Source: JAHISC01 sp964645815 (lineage in GTDB: Bacteria; Patescibacteriota; Patescibacteriia; UBA9934). From it: 29,484 bases of DNA. Each line of letters starts with the position of its first letter. Within the stretch, counting starts at the first letter, position 1. The position numbers were made by a program, and so were the translations under genes. The notes below the pieces were generated by a model, which saw only the letters and a list, made by a program, of their open reading frames with translations, was not told where the DNA came from and ran no database searches. Below are positions 16,307-24,768 of the stretch, piece after piece. The stretch spans positions 1 to 29,484 of the forward strand of contig CAZYCR010000008.1 in assembly GCA_964645815.1 (NCBI GenBank), in the 5' to 3' direction.

Positions 16307-17332
16307 ATGGAAAAGCCAAACAATCCGGAAGGCTTCATGCAACGCTTTGGACGTGAAGCGAAAAAAATTGCTCGCGCAGCTGGTTTTGCTGCGGCCTTTA
16401 GTGCCGGAACACCGGCTTGTGAAGGCCCGCAATGCAAAAGTGATGCTGAGGTAGAAGAAATAAACAAATTAAAAGAAGTCGCAAAAACAGAAGCTGTCGA
16501 AGAAAAAGTTGGCAAAGAAATCTTTGATGATAACCCAGAATATTTTGAACATTTTAGCGGTGGTGAATTCACCAAAGAAGAGCGAGAAGCTAGAACTGAA
16601 ATCATGCCCGGTGGAGAAAAAATTTTTCATGATGTCGGTCTTGATTTTTACTACGTGCAAAAAGGAGACACGATTAGTGGTATTAGAGAAGCACTTAGTC
16701 AATACGAAAAGTATGCGTATCTCAAAACTCAAACCAACAAATTAGAATCCTTTAACATTCCGGCAAAAAAATTAAAGGCTGGTATGTGGTTACCGATTCC
16801 GTGGGAAAATGACGCAAGAGAGCTAACAGAGGAACAGTTAGCTCATTACGCCAGTCTGGGCATTGAAGACATAATGAAGAATCCTGATTACCACGATGAA
16901 ATTGAAGACATTCTCCAAAAAGTTTCGAAAGAAGAACTCTTAGCTACAGTGATTGCCATTGCTAAACAGGAATCAGGTAACAAGCCGATCGGACAATTTA
17001 CCTGGCACCGCTGGGAAGATCACCAAAAAGCTTTTTCCTTCTCACTTTTTCATGTGCTCATGAAAGGACCGGGACTTACAGCAAGACACAAACTTGAACT
17101 CACCGAAGGTCAAACATATCACCCGGAAAATTCTACAAAATTATTGTTAGCCTTCTTAATTGAAAAAGCGGCAGAAACAAAAAAACAACCTGATATTTAT
17201 TTTCCGATCGATCAACATCTAGATGACTTTGCAGTTTTCTACAACGGTCGTTTCTGGAAAAAAACAAATCCCGACTATACTGACAACATCATGCGCTACT
17301 ACGCCCAAGCGCTCGACATGCTGCAAAAATAA
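16307..17332 (+). CDS. LysM plus lytic-transglycosylase-like protein
   Basis: 341 aa. The Ala-rich N-terminal stretch (ARAAGFAAAFSAGTPACEG) may be a weak membrane or lipoprotein-like segment. A LysM-type motif follows at about residues 115-165 (FYYVQKGDTISGI ... KLKAGMWLPIP), then a lysozyme-like region at about 215-340: AIAKQESG (candidate catalytic Glu) and FAVFYNGRFW, as in SLT-type enzymes. It probably binds and cleaves peptidoglycan. The ATG at 16307 is 1 nt after the smc stop, so the two are co-transcribed, an unusual pairing of a chromosome and a wall gene. The transglycosylase call is by motif only. Confidence 0.65.
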   Translation: MEKPNNPEGFMQRFGREAKKIARAAGFAAAFSAGTPACEGPQCKSDAEVEEINKLKEVAKTEAVEEKVGKEIFDDNPEYFEHFSGGEFTKEEREARTEIMPGGEKIFHDVGLDFYYVQKGDTISGIREALSQYEKYAYLKTQTNKLESFNIPAKKLKAGMWLPIPWENDARELTEEQLAHYASLGIEDIMKNPDYHDEIEDILQKVSKEELLATVIAIAKQESGNKPIGQFTWHRWEDHQKAFSFSLFHVLMKGPGLTARHKLELTEGQTYHPENSTKLLLAFLIEKAAETKKQPDIYFPIDQHLDDFAVFYNGRFWKKTNPDYTDNIMRYYAQALDMLQK

Positions 17333-17412
17333 CCTCTAGCTTGCTGTGGAACAATGCTTTCCCAAAGTTAGCGGTTTTTTTGTATACTATGTTCAATTCT
17401 TAATCTTTTTTT

Positions 17413-20406
17413 ATGATTCGCTTCAAACGTCTCTTGTCCGTCTTTGTAGCGATTTCCATGATGGTTAGTGTCGTTAGCTTTGCCACACCAGTGCAAGCGG
17501 CAACAACCATCAATTCAGGCGACCTTATAAAAGGAAGCATGTCCACCGTCTATTACTATGGCGCGGACGGAAATCGTTATAATTTCCCAAATGAAAAAAC
17601 TTATTTCACTTGGTACAACGATTTCAGCAGCGTCAAAGTAATTGATGACAGCCAGCTTGGTACAATCCCGCTTGTTGGAAACGTTACCTATCGCCCAGGC
17701 AGTCGCATGATCAAACTCATGACTGACCCAAGAACATATGCTATCGAACGTGGCGGCACCTTGCGCTGGGTTACATCTGAAGCAGTGGCCACCAGTTTGT
17801 ACGGCGCAAAGTGGAATACCTACATTGATGACATGTCAGATGCTTTCTTCCCCTACTACACCAGAGGCGAACAAATTGACAATTCCGATGACTTTGCCAA
17901 AACCGCTCAATACGATTTCTCAAGTACAATCAATATCGACAAAGGTTTAGTTGCCGGTCCTTATGCAGCACCAAGCAGTGCGCCGGTTCTTACTGATCCT
18001 GGAACTTCGGTTCCGAGTGGCTCAACAATTACTTTCCATTGGACTGCTGTCAGTGGTGCAACTCGCTATCGTCTTGAGCGCGACACAACAGCTGCTTTTA
18101 CCAACCCAACCAAAGTACATTCTGGAGCCGTTCTCGTATCAACCGATTATCAAGTTCCAAGTACTACAACGACTTACTACTACCGTGTCTCAGCAATCAA
18201 TCCGGCCGGATCAAGTTCTTGGAGCAATACAGAAAATATTACAGTCTCTACAACCGGTGTCCCAACAGCCCCAACTCTTTCAGATCCAGGTCTGTTTGTT
18301 TCAGCCGGCGCGAGCTTTACACTTAGTTGGTCAGCGTCTTCGGGTGCAACTACCTATCAACTTGAACAAGCAACTAACTCATCATTCACCGGGTCGTCGG
18401 TTATTTATTCTGGCTCATCGACCTCATACAGTCAGGCCATAACTCCTACAGTCGACACAACCTATTATTTCCGAGTTCAAGCTAGAAACGCTATCGGCCA
18501 CAGCGCCTGGAGTAATACACAAGATCTTTTAGTCACTGCCTCAGGTAGCCCATCGCCAACTATTACCATGATCAGCAATGTGCCAGATGCTAGTCACCCA
18601 GCGAATAATGTTTTGGGAGTTCCGACTGTTGAACAGTATTCTCATCCTTTAGCAGCTGCTAACATTACCGCGTACTGGGATGACGTTCAAAATCATGCGT
18701 ACGCAAACGGCGTTAACTCCACTTATGATGCACGGACTGCTGCCAACTGGATCGGTTGGTTCATGAACACTAACGACGACGGAAGTACTGATCGCTCTAG
18801 CGCTGTAACCTTTGGTACATCTCTTGCCAACGCCTATCTTGGACTTGTTGACTGGGTTGTTTGGGATGGTGTGGTTGGAACATCGTTTGGTTTTGATGAT
18901 CCGGGAGTTGGCCTTCTCAGTAAACAAAGTTATGTCTCTTGGGATTTTGACCCGATTGAATCAAATACGACCAGTCAAGCAACTGCTTGGACACGTTTGA
19001 AACAAGAAATCAATGCCGGTCGTCCAGTTTGGGTCTCATTCTCATATTGGAATCCGGAAAGTGTGGGTTACAGCTACAACAATGTTTACTTCTACGACTG
19101 GGGTACGGCTGTCACACAATCAAGTTCAGCGACAAATGCTGACCCAGATGCAAACGAACAATGGCAAACAAGCTCAAACTGGACTTTGTCCGTTGGTCAT
19201 GGAGCAACGGCGATTGGCTACATCGAAAATTACGATGCTGGTACCGGAAGTAACAACTGGGTGATTGTCCACGACACTTGGGATACCACACCAGAGAACT
19301 TAGCGATTCCGTTCGAGAACTGGATTGCCAGCACCCACATTACTTTGCAAGCAAACTCAACTCCTGAAGCACCGGAAATGTACGACCCTGGATTTACTTC
19401 AGCTGACGGTATTGCCTACAATGTTGGTTGGTCAAAAGAACAAGGAGCCACAACTTATTGCTGGGAGGTTGATGATAATTCCAGTTTCTTAAGCGCGATC
19501 GGCGCCTGCAGTTTCAATGGCAGTACAAACTACATGCCAGGTTCAACTGCGGCAACGTCTGGTTACGCAACTTACTACTACCGTGTGAGAGCATGTAACA
19601 CTTATGGTTGTAGTGCGTTTAGCAATACAGTTGACATGATCGTCACCAATTACACTGTTCATGATGTTTCAGCCGATTACGGGGGTAACATTAATGCAGC
19701 TTTGGCAGCCGCCAGTTCGGGAGACGTTGTTCTTGTCTCTGGAGGATCGTATGTTACCGGTACTATTATGATTCCAGATGGTGTATACCTCATTGGTGCA
19801 GGGCCAGATACAACTACCATCAACGCTAATAATGCACACTACGCCGTGATTCTTGGCAGCGGTTCTGTAATTCGCGGCTTCAAAATTAAGGGAGCAACGA
19901 CAGCGCTAGTTTATGCTAGCTCAACAAGCCTAGCCATGGTTCAAAACTGTGTTCTCTACGCCGAAAACATCGCCGGATCTGTTCCTGACGGTGTTCTCAT
20001 TGAGGATTCATACAGTATTTATCTCTACAACAACACTATGGTCGATACGGCTGGAGGTTCTCAAAATGCTGGAGTTCGTACCAACGCCTCGGCCAACAAC
20101 TACGTTGTTGTTATGAATAACTTAATTGATAATTTCGCCCAAGGAGAAGTTGAAGTCGGCGGTGCTATCAGTTCAAACTACAACGCCGTCTATACGCAAA
20201 TGCCGGGCCAAGAATGGATTGGTCTTGCACCAGGTGCCTCAGACATTGTTGGACAAGCAACCTTTGGCGCGCGTTACTCAGATCTAACACTAGAACCTGG
20301 TTCAATTGGTATCAATACAGGTAATCCAGGAGCGGGCTTCCTCGATATTGACGGAACCGTCAACGACATGGGAGCTTACGGAGGACCAGCGGCAAATAAG
20401 ATGTAA
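17413..20406 (+). CDS. Large secreted multidomain protein: surface domain, FN3-like repeats, C39-like domain, beta-helix
   Basis: 997 aa. Signal peptide (residues 1-30, ending VQAA). Residues 35-175 hold the surface domain (GDLIKGSMSTVYYYG, then YFTWYNDFSSV, TYAIERGGTLRWVTSEAVA). Two FN3-like repeats follow (about 190-375, each with TYYYRV or TYYFRV and SWSNT/AWSNT), then a papain-like C39-type domain (about 395-640) with GHGATAIGY and VIVHDTWD. A third FN3-like repeat (about 655-735) and a right-handed beta-helix (about 740-990, ending INTGNPG..DIDGTVNDMGAYGG) complete it. At the expected catalytic-cysteine position of the C39-like domain the sequence reads QYSHPLAAAN, so the nucleophile seems to be Ser and the domain may bind rather than cut. 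Promoter TATACT at 17383-17388 gives a leader of about 18 nt. Confidence 0.8.
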   Translation: MIRFKRLLSVFVAISMMVSVVSFATPVQAATTINSGDLIKGSMSTVYYYGADGNRYNFPNEKTYFTWYNDFSSVKVIDDSQLGTIPLVGNVTYRPGSRMIKLMTDPRTYAIERGGTLRWVTSEAVATSLYGAKWNTYIDDMSDAFFPYYTRGEQIDNSDDFAKTAQYDFSSTINIDKGLVAGPYAAPSSAPVLTDPGTSVPSGSTITFHWTAVSGATRYRLERDTTAAFTNPTKVHSGAVLVSTDYQVPSTTTTYYYRVSAINPAGSSSWSNTENITVSTTGVPTAPTLSDPGLFVSAGASFTLSWSASSGATTYQLEQATNSSFTGSSVIYSGSSTSYSQAITPTVDTTYYFRVQARNAIGHSAWSNTQDLLVTASGSPSPTITMISNVPDASHPANNVLGVPTVEQYSHPLAAANITAYWDDVQNHAYANGVNSTYDARTAANWIGWFMNTNDDGSTDRSSAVTFGTSLANAYLGLVDWVVWDGVVGTSFGFDDPGVGLLSKQSYVSWDFDPIESNTTSQATAWTRLKQEINAGRPVWVSFSYWNPESVGYSYNNVYFYDWGTAVTQSSSATNADPDANEQWQTSSNWTLSVGHGATAIGYIENYDAGTGSNNWVIVHDTWDTTPENLAIPFENWIASTHITLQANSTPEAPEMYDPGFTSADGIAYNVGWSKEQGATTYCWEVDDNSSFLSAIGACSFNGSTNYMPGSTAATSGYATYYYRVRACNTYGCSAFSNTVDMIVTNYTVHDVSADYGGNINAALAAASSGDVVLVSGGSYVTGTIMIPDGVYLIGAGPDTTTINANNAHYAVILGSGSVIRGFKIKGATTALVYASSTSLAMVQNCVLYAENIAGSVPDGVLIEDSYSIYLYNNTMVDTAGGSQNAGVRTNASANNYVVVMNNLIDNFAQGEVEVGGAISSNYNAVYTQMPGQEWIGLAPGASDIVGQATFGARYSDLTLEPGSIGINTGNPGAGFLDIDGTVNDMGAYGGPAANKM

Positions 20407-20419
20407 TTATAAGAACACA

Positions 20420-20443
20420 AAAACCACCAACTTTGGTGGTTTT
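20420..20443 (+). terminator. Hairpin terminator after the large secreted protein
   Basis: The stem AAAACCACCA / TGGTGGTTTT, with loop ACTT, is followed by TTGG. It lies 14 nt after the stop and overlaps the upstream region of the next gene. Confidence 0.75.
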
Positions 20444-20471
20444 TGGTTTGCAAATACAGTATACTAAAGCC

Positions 20472-21599
20472 ATGTCCCTCGGTACCAAACTACTTTTCGC
20501 TTGTGCTTTTCTTCTGCTTTTTAGTGGCATTATTAAAAGTATCGAAAATGCTCAAGCAATTACCTTAGCTCCAGGAGATATTCTTCGCGGGGATGATTCG
20601 GCTGTCTATTATTTTGGTGCAGACAATCAGCGTTACGTTTTTCCGAACGCAAAAACCTACTTCACCTGGTACAAAGATTTTAATGATGTCCAAGTTGTTA
20701 GTAATGCAACTTTGAGTACTCTACCACTCGGCGGGACTGTAACTTATCACCCGGGCAGCCGACTTTTAAAACTAGAAAGCAGTCCAAAAACTTATGCAGT
20801 TGAACGCGGCGGAGTTTTGCGCTGGCTGGAAACCGAGTCCATGGCAAAAAGTATCTATGGCACTGAGTGGAGTTCTTATGTTGATGACCTGCCGGACTCA
20901 CTTTTGAACGCCTATACAATTGGTGATCCAATAAACGACAGCTCCACGTATTTCAAAGATGCGCAGTTTGCTTATTCGCGAACAATTAATATTGATCTTG
21001 GTCTGAAAGACGGAACTTATGGAGTTCCAGAAACTCCAGTTTTAAATGATCCTGGTGATTCAGTCAGCAAAAGTACAACTATTACTGTCAGTTGGAGCGA
21101 TATAGATAATACAATCATCTACCAATTCGAACGAGATACTAACATCAACTTTCCCAACCCAAAAATAAAATACACCAAAGCATTCTCAGTTACTGATTCA
21201 ATCTCAGCTGATGAATCAACGGTTTTTTACTATCGAGTACGAGCAATCAATGCTGCTGGAAAAAGTGACTGGAGCAATTTGGAAAATATTTCGCTCTCCT
21301 TCCCCCTCCTACCGGCACGACCGACTCTCATAGATCCAGGAGTTAGTTATAATTCCGGTACACCGTTCAATCTTGGTTGGCAATCATCCGAGACTACAGC
21401 AAGTTTCTCAGTTGAACGAGATACGAGTACTGCCTTCGACGATGCTGTCACTATCTACTCTGGCACTTCCAAAGCTGTTGCTCAAACTCTGACCGTGTCG
21501 ACAGATACAACGTATTATTTCCGCGTCAGGGCTAAAACTAACGCCGGCTATAGCGCTTGGAGTACAATCGTTGATATCGTCATTTTGGCCACAGAATAG
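20472..21599 (+). CDS. Secreted surface-domain protein with two FN3-like repeats
   Basis: 375 aa, a shorter paralogue of the preceding gene. Signal peptide (residues 1-28, ending AQAI), surface domain (about 33-170: GDILRGDDSAVYYFG, then YFTWYKDFNDV, TYAVERGGVLRWLETESMA), and two FN3-like repeats (about 185-375) with FYYRVRAINAAGKSDWSN and YYFRVRAKTNAGYSAWS. The C39-like and beta-helix parts are missing. I chose the ATG at 20472 because TATACT at 20460-20465 lies exactly 6 nt before it; the frame open upstream runs through the preceding terminator. Probably displayed on the cell surface; ligand unknown. Confidence 0.8.
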   Translation: MSLGTKLLFACAFLLLFSGIIKSIENAQAITLAPGDILRGDDSAVYYFGADNQRYVFPNAKTYFTWYKDFNDVQVVSNATLSTLPLGGTVTYHPGSRLLKLESSPKTYAVERGGVLRWLETESMAKSIYGTEWSSYVDDLPDSLLNAYTIGDPINDSSTYFKDAQFAYSRTINIDLGLKDGTYGVPETPVLNDPGDSVSKSTTITVSWSDIDNTIIYQFERDTNINFPNPKIKYTKAFSVTDSISADESTVFYYRVRAINAAGKSDWSNLENISLSFPLLPARPTLIDPGVSYNSGTPFNLGWQSSETTASFSVERDTSTAFDDAVTIYSGTSKAVAQTLTVSTDTTYYFRVRAKTNAGYSAWSTIVDIVILATE

Positions 21600-21601
21600 C
21601 T

Positions 21602-21895
21602 AAGGTGTTATCTTGACTTTTCCTTATATTTTGATAATAATGTATTTGTCAGCCCGGGTGTCCTTGCCTGCCTGACCTTCGCAGCACCTTCCACGCTCAA
21701 AACCGCGCAAGGCGCGGTCCCGATTCACATATGCACTCCAACGCGAGCTAGACTCGCGAAAATGTCCCAATCGTTGACTATCGGCGGTCACGACCAGGGA
21801 TTCGTCACCAAGTTGACGAGAGAGCCAAGTCAAGCCGAACCGTGCCGGTCGTCCCCTCGTGGATGGCCGGCGCTTCGTTTTGTTTGGTTTTAGGC
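21602..21895. other. GC-rich intergenic stretch of unknown origin with hairpins
   Basis: From about 21650 the composition becomes clearly GC-richer than the neighbouring genes. Two perfect hairpins occur: ACCGCGC-aag-GCGCGGT (21702-21718) and CGCGAG-ctaga-CTCGCG (21742-21758). A 92-codon minus-strand frame (21624-21902) crosses it, but it has no recognisable motifs, no promoter, and overlaps the -35 box of the response-regulator promoter. It may be the left flank of a transferred segment or a decayed repeat element. Confidence 0.5.
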
Positions 21896-21924
21896 TTGAC
21901 AAAAGCCTCTTTTTTTGTTAATCT
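21896..21924 (+). promoter_or_regulatory. Canonical promoter of the response regulator
   Basis: -35 TTGACA (21896-21901), 17-nt spacer, -10 TAATCT (21919-21924). The start codon is 26 nt downstream of the -10 box, so the mRNA has a real leader, unlike the neighbouring genes. Confidence 0.75.
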
Positions 21925-21940
21925 CTTTTCTTGTTTCACA

Positions 21941-21946
21941 GGGAGG
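21941..21946 (+). promoter_or_regulatory. Shine-Dalgarno site deciding a GTG start
   Basis: GGGAGG, 4 nt before the GTG at 21951. It is the only clear Shine-Dalgarno I find at a gene start in this window, and it selects GTG over the upstream in-frame codons. Confidence 0.75.
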
Positions 21947-21950
21947 AAAC

Positions 21951-22334
21951 GTGAACAAGCTTTGCAGAATTCTTGTCGTCGACGACGACCCGCCGGTGCG
22001 TCGAGCCATCATCCGGATGCTCCGACCCCTGCAGGCCGCGGTGTTCGAGGCTGACAACGGCCTCGATGCGCTACTGATGCGCAACCAAGCACTCGACAGC
22101 AACGGCGACTTCGACCTGATCGTCTCGGACATGCAGATGCCCGGGATGGACGGGGCCGAGCTCCACAACCGGCTCCAGCGAGCCGGCTTCGTCATGCAGC
22201 GATTCGTGCTCTGCTCCGGCGGGATGAACGCCGAGCAGCGTTCCTTCATCGCCGGGCAGAAGATCAAGCTGCTCGAGAAGCCCATCGACCCGGACAAGTT
22301 CCTCGAACTCGTCCGTACTCTCCTTTCACCGTGA
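21951..22334 (+). CDS. Single-domain response regulator (CheY-like receiver), probably horizontally acquired
   Basis: 127 aa, one receiver domain and no output domain. Acidic pocket D11-D13 (ILVVDDD), phospho-acceptor D60 in IVSDMQMPGMDG, Ser89 at the switch Ser/Thr position (LCSGG), and K110 in LLEKPID are all present, so it should be phosphorylatable. Such proteins pass a phosphate signal to a partner; no histidine kinase is in the window. It is much more GC-rich than its neighbours, with many GAC/CTC/CGG codons, and has a textbook sigma-70 promoter and Shine-Dalgarno. These features point to recent transfer from a GC-rich bacterium, or to an assembly join. Confidence 0.92.
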   Translation: MNKLCRILVVDDDPPVRRAIIRMLRPLQAAVFEADNGLDALLMRNQALDSNGDFDLIVSDMQMPGMDGAELHNRLQRAGFVMQRFVLCSGGMNAEQRSFIAGQKIKLLEKPIDPDKFLELVRTLLSP

Positions 22335-22379
22335 ACGCTCTGTCACGGTGCTAAACGCCGACCCCTCAAGGTCGGCGTT
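22327..22379 (+). terminator. Two hairpins after the response regulator
   Basis: CACCGTGA/TCACGGTG (22327-22350) overlaps the stop codon. It is followed by a strong 10-bp GC stem AACGCCGACC/GGTCGGCGTT (22354-22379) with a 6-nt loop. The T tract is poor (gtgctttc), so termination efficiency is uncertain. Confidence 0.6.
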
Positions 22380-22563
22380 AGTGCTTTCACATAATTATTA
22401 CTCTACCTAATCAAGTACTTTGCGAGGAGTCGAGGCGAAGTGAGAAGACAATAGTTTGTCTTCGAACCGCCGAGACGGGTGAAGTGATATTTCTGCAAGG
22501 AATCACTGAACCCAAGGTCTGGAGGCCTGGAGGACGAAGTGCCTCTAGGGGTATTTATTAAAA
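22380..22563. other. Intergenic repeat region
   Basis: No gene seen. It contains the perfect hairpin GAAGACAA-tagt-TTGTCTTC (near 22443-22462), AGTGAT/ATCACT arms (near 22482-22508) and, inverted, the second copy of the 29-nt repeat at 22517-22545. It lies downstream of the minus-strand peptidase gene and probably contributes to ending that transcript. Confidence 0.5.
22517..22545 (-). repeat. 29-nt dispersed repeat, copy 2
   Basis: In minus orientation this is 28/29 identical to 13703-13731. Both copies sit in hairpin-rich gaps between unrelated genes. Confidence 0.7.
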
Positions 22564-23616
22564 TCATTTCCAAACCTCAATCATCGCCGTGCCGAGATTT
22601 CCAACAGGCTCATGATTACCTGATTCATAATCTCTTAGTGACGCCATTAAAACATCTTTAGGAAACCTCTGATCATTTCCGTAAATGGTTCCCGGGTCTT
22701 TAACAATGAATTCATCACTTGCCACATCATAGCCATTAATCACGATCATGTGCCGTAATGGACCAGCTCCAGTGTAATGCGGATTACCGATCGTTTGTCC
22801 GTTAACAGCAACAATTACTAAATGATTATTTTCCAAGGCCGCGAGTATATCATCAACTGAAACATTTCTCTTTACTTCAAAATTATTAAAATTTAAATAG
22901 GTTTTCATCAATCTCTCGGCCGTGTCATTAATGCTTGTATCTTCAAAATAACCCCACTGACTTTTTTCCCAGTCAGACATAGCTATAAAAATGTCTCTTG
23001 CCTCAGCAAGAGTAAAACTTTCTCCCTGCGCCCACTTAACAGCCATAAAAACGCTTGCCTCCTCGCAGGCATCTTGCTGACGAGGATCGCTCCAATTGCC
23101 TAGTGGTGCTTGCGCAGTGAAAGTTAGTGGTAAATAAAAATTTTCTTCACTATCCGATGTTATTTTAGCTATCGAAATTCTAGCCAAATCAGCCGAGGTG
23201 ATACCCAAACTCCGAAAACGCATGATCTCATAGGCATCGGCCGGCCGGCCGAGGTAATATCTTTCCAAACTTACAGGATCAACGTACCAAGCTTCGCCAT
23301 GTGCTTCGACCTGCAACAAAATTCTGCCAGCCAGTCGTTGACGCATTGGCCAACTACCAACTTCTCCACTGGCAGCAACTGGGATCTGCTCTAAGTCTCT
23401 ATTGGTGATCCCCAACCCCAAATCAGACATAATTTGCATCGCTGCATTTCCATCTTTCAAATAGTAACGCCGAAGACCAACTGGATCTACATACCAGGCT
23501 TCACCATGTTGCTCCACGTCTAAAAGAATAAAACCGGCCGTTCGCTCAGTAATTGACGCGGCCAAAGCAAAGCTTGGTAAGGTAAAGAAAAAAATTAGAG
23601 TAAAAATCCAGCGCAT
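22564..23616 (-). CDS. Secreted C39-like cysteine peptidase with two surface repeats
   Basis: 350 aa. Signal peptide (residues 1-19, ALA cleavage). Two tandem repeats of about 55 residues follow (about 28-75 and 95-145), each with HGEAWYVDPV, then RYYL and LGIT..DL; these repeats resemble, more distantly, the surface domain of the proteins at 17413 and 20472. The peptidase region (about 165-350) has the nucleophile Cys near residue 183 (QQDACEEASVFMA), the histidine in RHMIVINGYD and the Asp in FIVKDPGT, so it is probably active. The substrate is unknown. -10 TAAAAT (23625-23630) lies 8 nt before the ATG. Confidence 0.8.
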   Translation of the reverse strand: MRWIFTLIFFFTLPSFALAASITERTAGFILLDVEQHGEAWYVDPVGLRRYYLKDGNAAMQIMSDLGLGITNRDLEQIPVAASGEVGSWPMRQRLAGRILLQVEAHGEAWYVDPVSLERYYLGRPADAYEIMRFRSLGITSADLARISIAKITSDSEENFYLPLTFTAQAPLGNWSDPRQQDACEEASVFMAVKWAQGESFTLAEARDIFIAMSDWEKSQWGYFEDTSINDTAERLMKTYLNFNNFEVKRNVSVDDILAALENNHLVIVAVNGQTIGNPHYTGAGPLRHMIVINGYDVASDEFIVKDPGTIYGNDQRFPKDVLMASLRDYESGNHEPVGNLGTAMIEVWK

Positions 23617-23654
23617 AATAATTCATTTTACCCTAATTATAGTTTTTCAAAAAA

Positions 23655-24548
23655 TTACAATGATTTCCGTAGTTTTTCAAAAACAATTTTAGCTTTTTTA
23701 TTTTTGAGAATCACTTCTTCGAGTGCCGAAAGTACTATTAATTTATTTTTGTTCTTCCCAACGACTGTCAAAACTGAACTGAGTGATAAAACACCTTCAG
23801 CAAATTTTTTTGATTTTCCTTTCTTGGCTAGTTCTTTGCCAAAAGTATGATTGCAAGAAGTTTCACTAAAAGCTGTGGCCAAAAAATCTGGCACACCAGC
23901 TTTAGAGTAAACGGTTCTCTTTTTTCCACCAAGCAAATCAATAAGCAAATTCATTTCCTCAATCGCTCGACTAGCCAGAACTGCTTTCATATTCTCTCCC
24001 CAAGACAAACCATCTGCCACACCCAAAGCAAGCGCGTAAATATTTTTTAAAACTCCAGCGACTGCAACACCATGGACATCTTTTGAACAAGACAAGAGTA
24101 AGTCATCTCTAACAAATTCCTGCAAAATCTTAAAGGCTTTTCTACTTTTTGTAGCCGCAACTGCAGCGCCTCCCTGACCATTGCGCATTTCTACTGCCAA
24201 CATTGGTCCATGGAGAACAATGAATCTTTGTTTGCGACCAAAGACATCCCGACAAACTTCATCGACTGTATGGTTTGTACCGCCTTCTACTCCTTTGGAA
24301 AGAAAAACAAGTGATGTTTTTGAATTTATGTATGGTTCAATTTCTGAAAGTACTGGTCGTAAAGCAGTCGAAGGAACACAAAGAAAAATGAGCTTTGCTC
24401 CTGGAATTATTTCAGCATACGGTCGACTACACTGAGTTCGACTCTTGGCTTTATCACAAAGAAAAGCCTGTTTTTTATTTTTAAGTAAATAAAAAATGGC
24501 CTGCCCAATCTCCCCTGCACCAATAATGACAATTTTTCCTCCTAACAT
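23655..24548 (-). CDS. gpsA: NAD(P)H-dependent glycerol-3-phosphate dehydrogenase
   Basis: 297 aa. The N-terminal Rossmann fold has GAGEIG (residues 10-15). LSKGVEGG, LHGPMLAVEM and the catalytic-lysine motif GVLKNIYALALGVADGL follow, then GENMKAVLASRAIEEM, all at the places expected for GpsA, though somewhat shorter than the usual 330 or so. It reduces dihydroxyacetone phosphate to sn-glycerol 3-phosphate for phospholipid synthesis. An extended -10 (TGT TATAAT, -10 at 24555-24560) lies exactly 6 nt before the ATG, giving a leaderless mRNA. It stands alone between a secreted peptidase and rpsP. Confidence 0.9.
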   Translation of the reverse strand: MLGGKIVIIGAGEIGQAIFYLLKNKKQAFLCDKAKSRTQCSRPYAEIIPGAKLIFLCVPSTALRPVLSEIEPYINSKTSLVFLSKGVEGGTNHTVDEVCRDVFGRKQRFIVLHGPMLAVEMRNGQGGAAVAATKSRKAFKILQEFVRDDLLLSCSKDVHGVAVAGVLKNIYALALGVADGLSWGENMKAVLASRAIEEMNLLIDLLGGKKRTVYSKAGVPDFLATAFSETSCNHTFGKELAKKGKSKKFAEGVLSLSSVLTVVGKNKNKLIVLSALEEVILKNKKAKIVFEKLRKSL

Positions 24549-24568
24549 AGGAATATTATAACATGATT

Positions 24569-24700
24569 AAAATTACTACCCCACTTCGCTCTCCTAGAGC
24601 TACGTTGGGGTTTTCGGCACAGAGTGCCTCGACAGGGCTTGATCCTCCTTCGCTCCTTTGGAGCTTCGAAGGACAGGCAAAAAAACAACTTTGCCCTCAC
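24569..24700. repeat. Hairpin-rich repeat stretch upstream of rpsP
   Basis: Contains ACCCCA ... TGGGGT (about 24579-24614) enclosing CTCTCCTAGAG, and a second imperfect hairpin TCCTTCG ... CGAAGGA (about 24646-24674). Pattern words such as cttcgctcc and gcttcgaagg match the style of the other intergenic repeats here. No gene seen. Confidence 0.5.
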
Positions 24701-24705
24701 AGGGC

Positions 24706-24734
24706 TTGACAATAATTACTATCTCAGCTAAGCT
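24706..24734 (+). promoter_or_regulatory. Promoter of rpsP
   Basis: -35 TTGACA (24706-24711), 17-nt spacer, -10 TAAGCT (24729-24734). The ATG at 24769 gives a leader of about 28 nt with no Shine-Dalgarno. Confidence 0.65.
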
Positions 24735-24768
24735 CTAGCCAATAAACATTTCACACAATTCATTCACT

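Noticed and set aside
21624..21902. 92-codon minus-strand frame in the GC-rich stretch
   Set aside because: Open frames are easily sustained in GC-rich DNA; it has no motif, promoter or ribosome site and covers the response-regulator -35 box. Described as intergenic instead.
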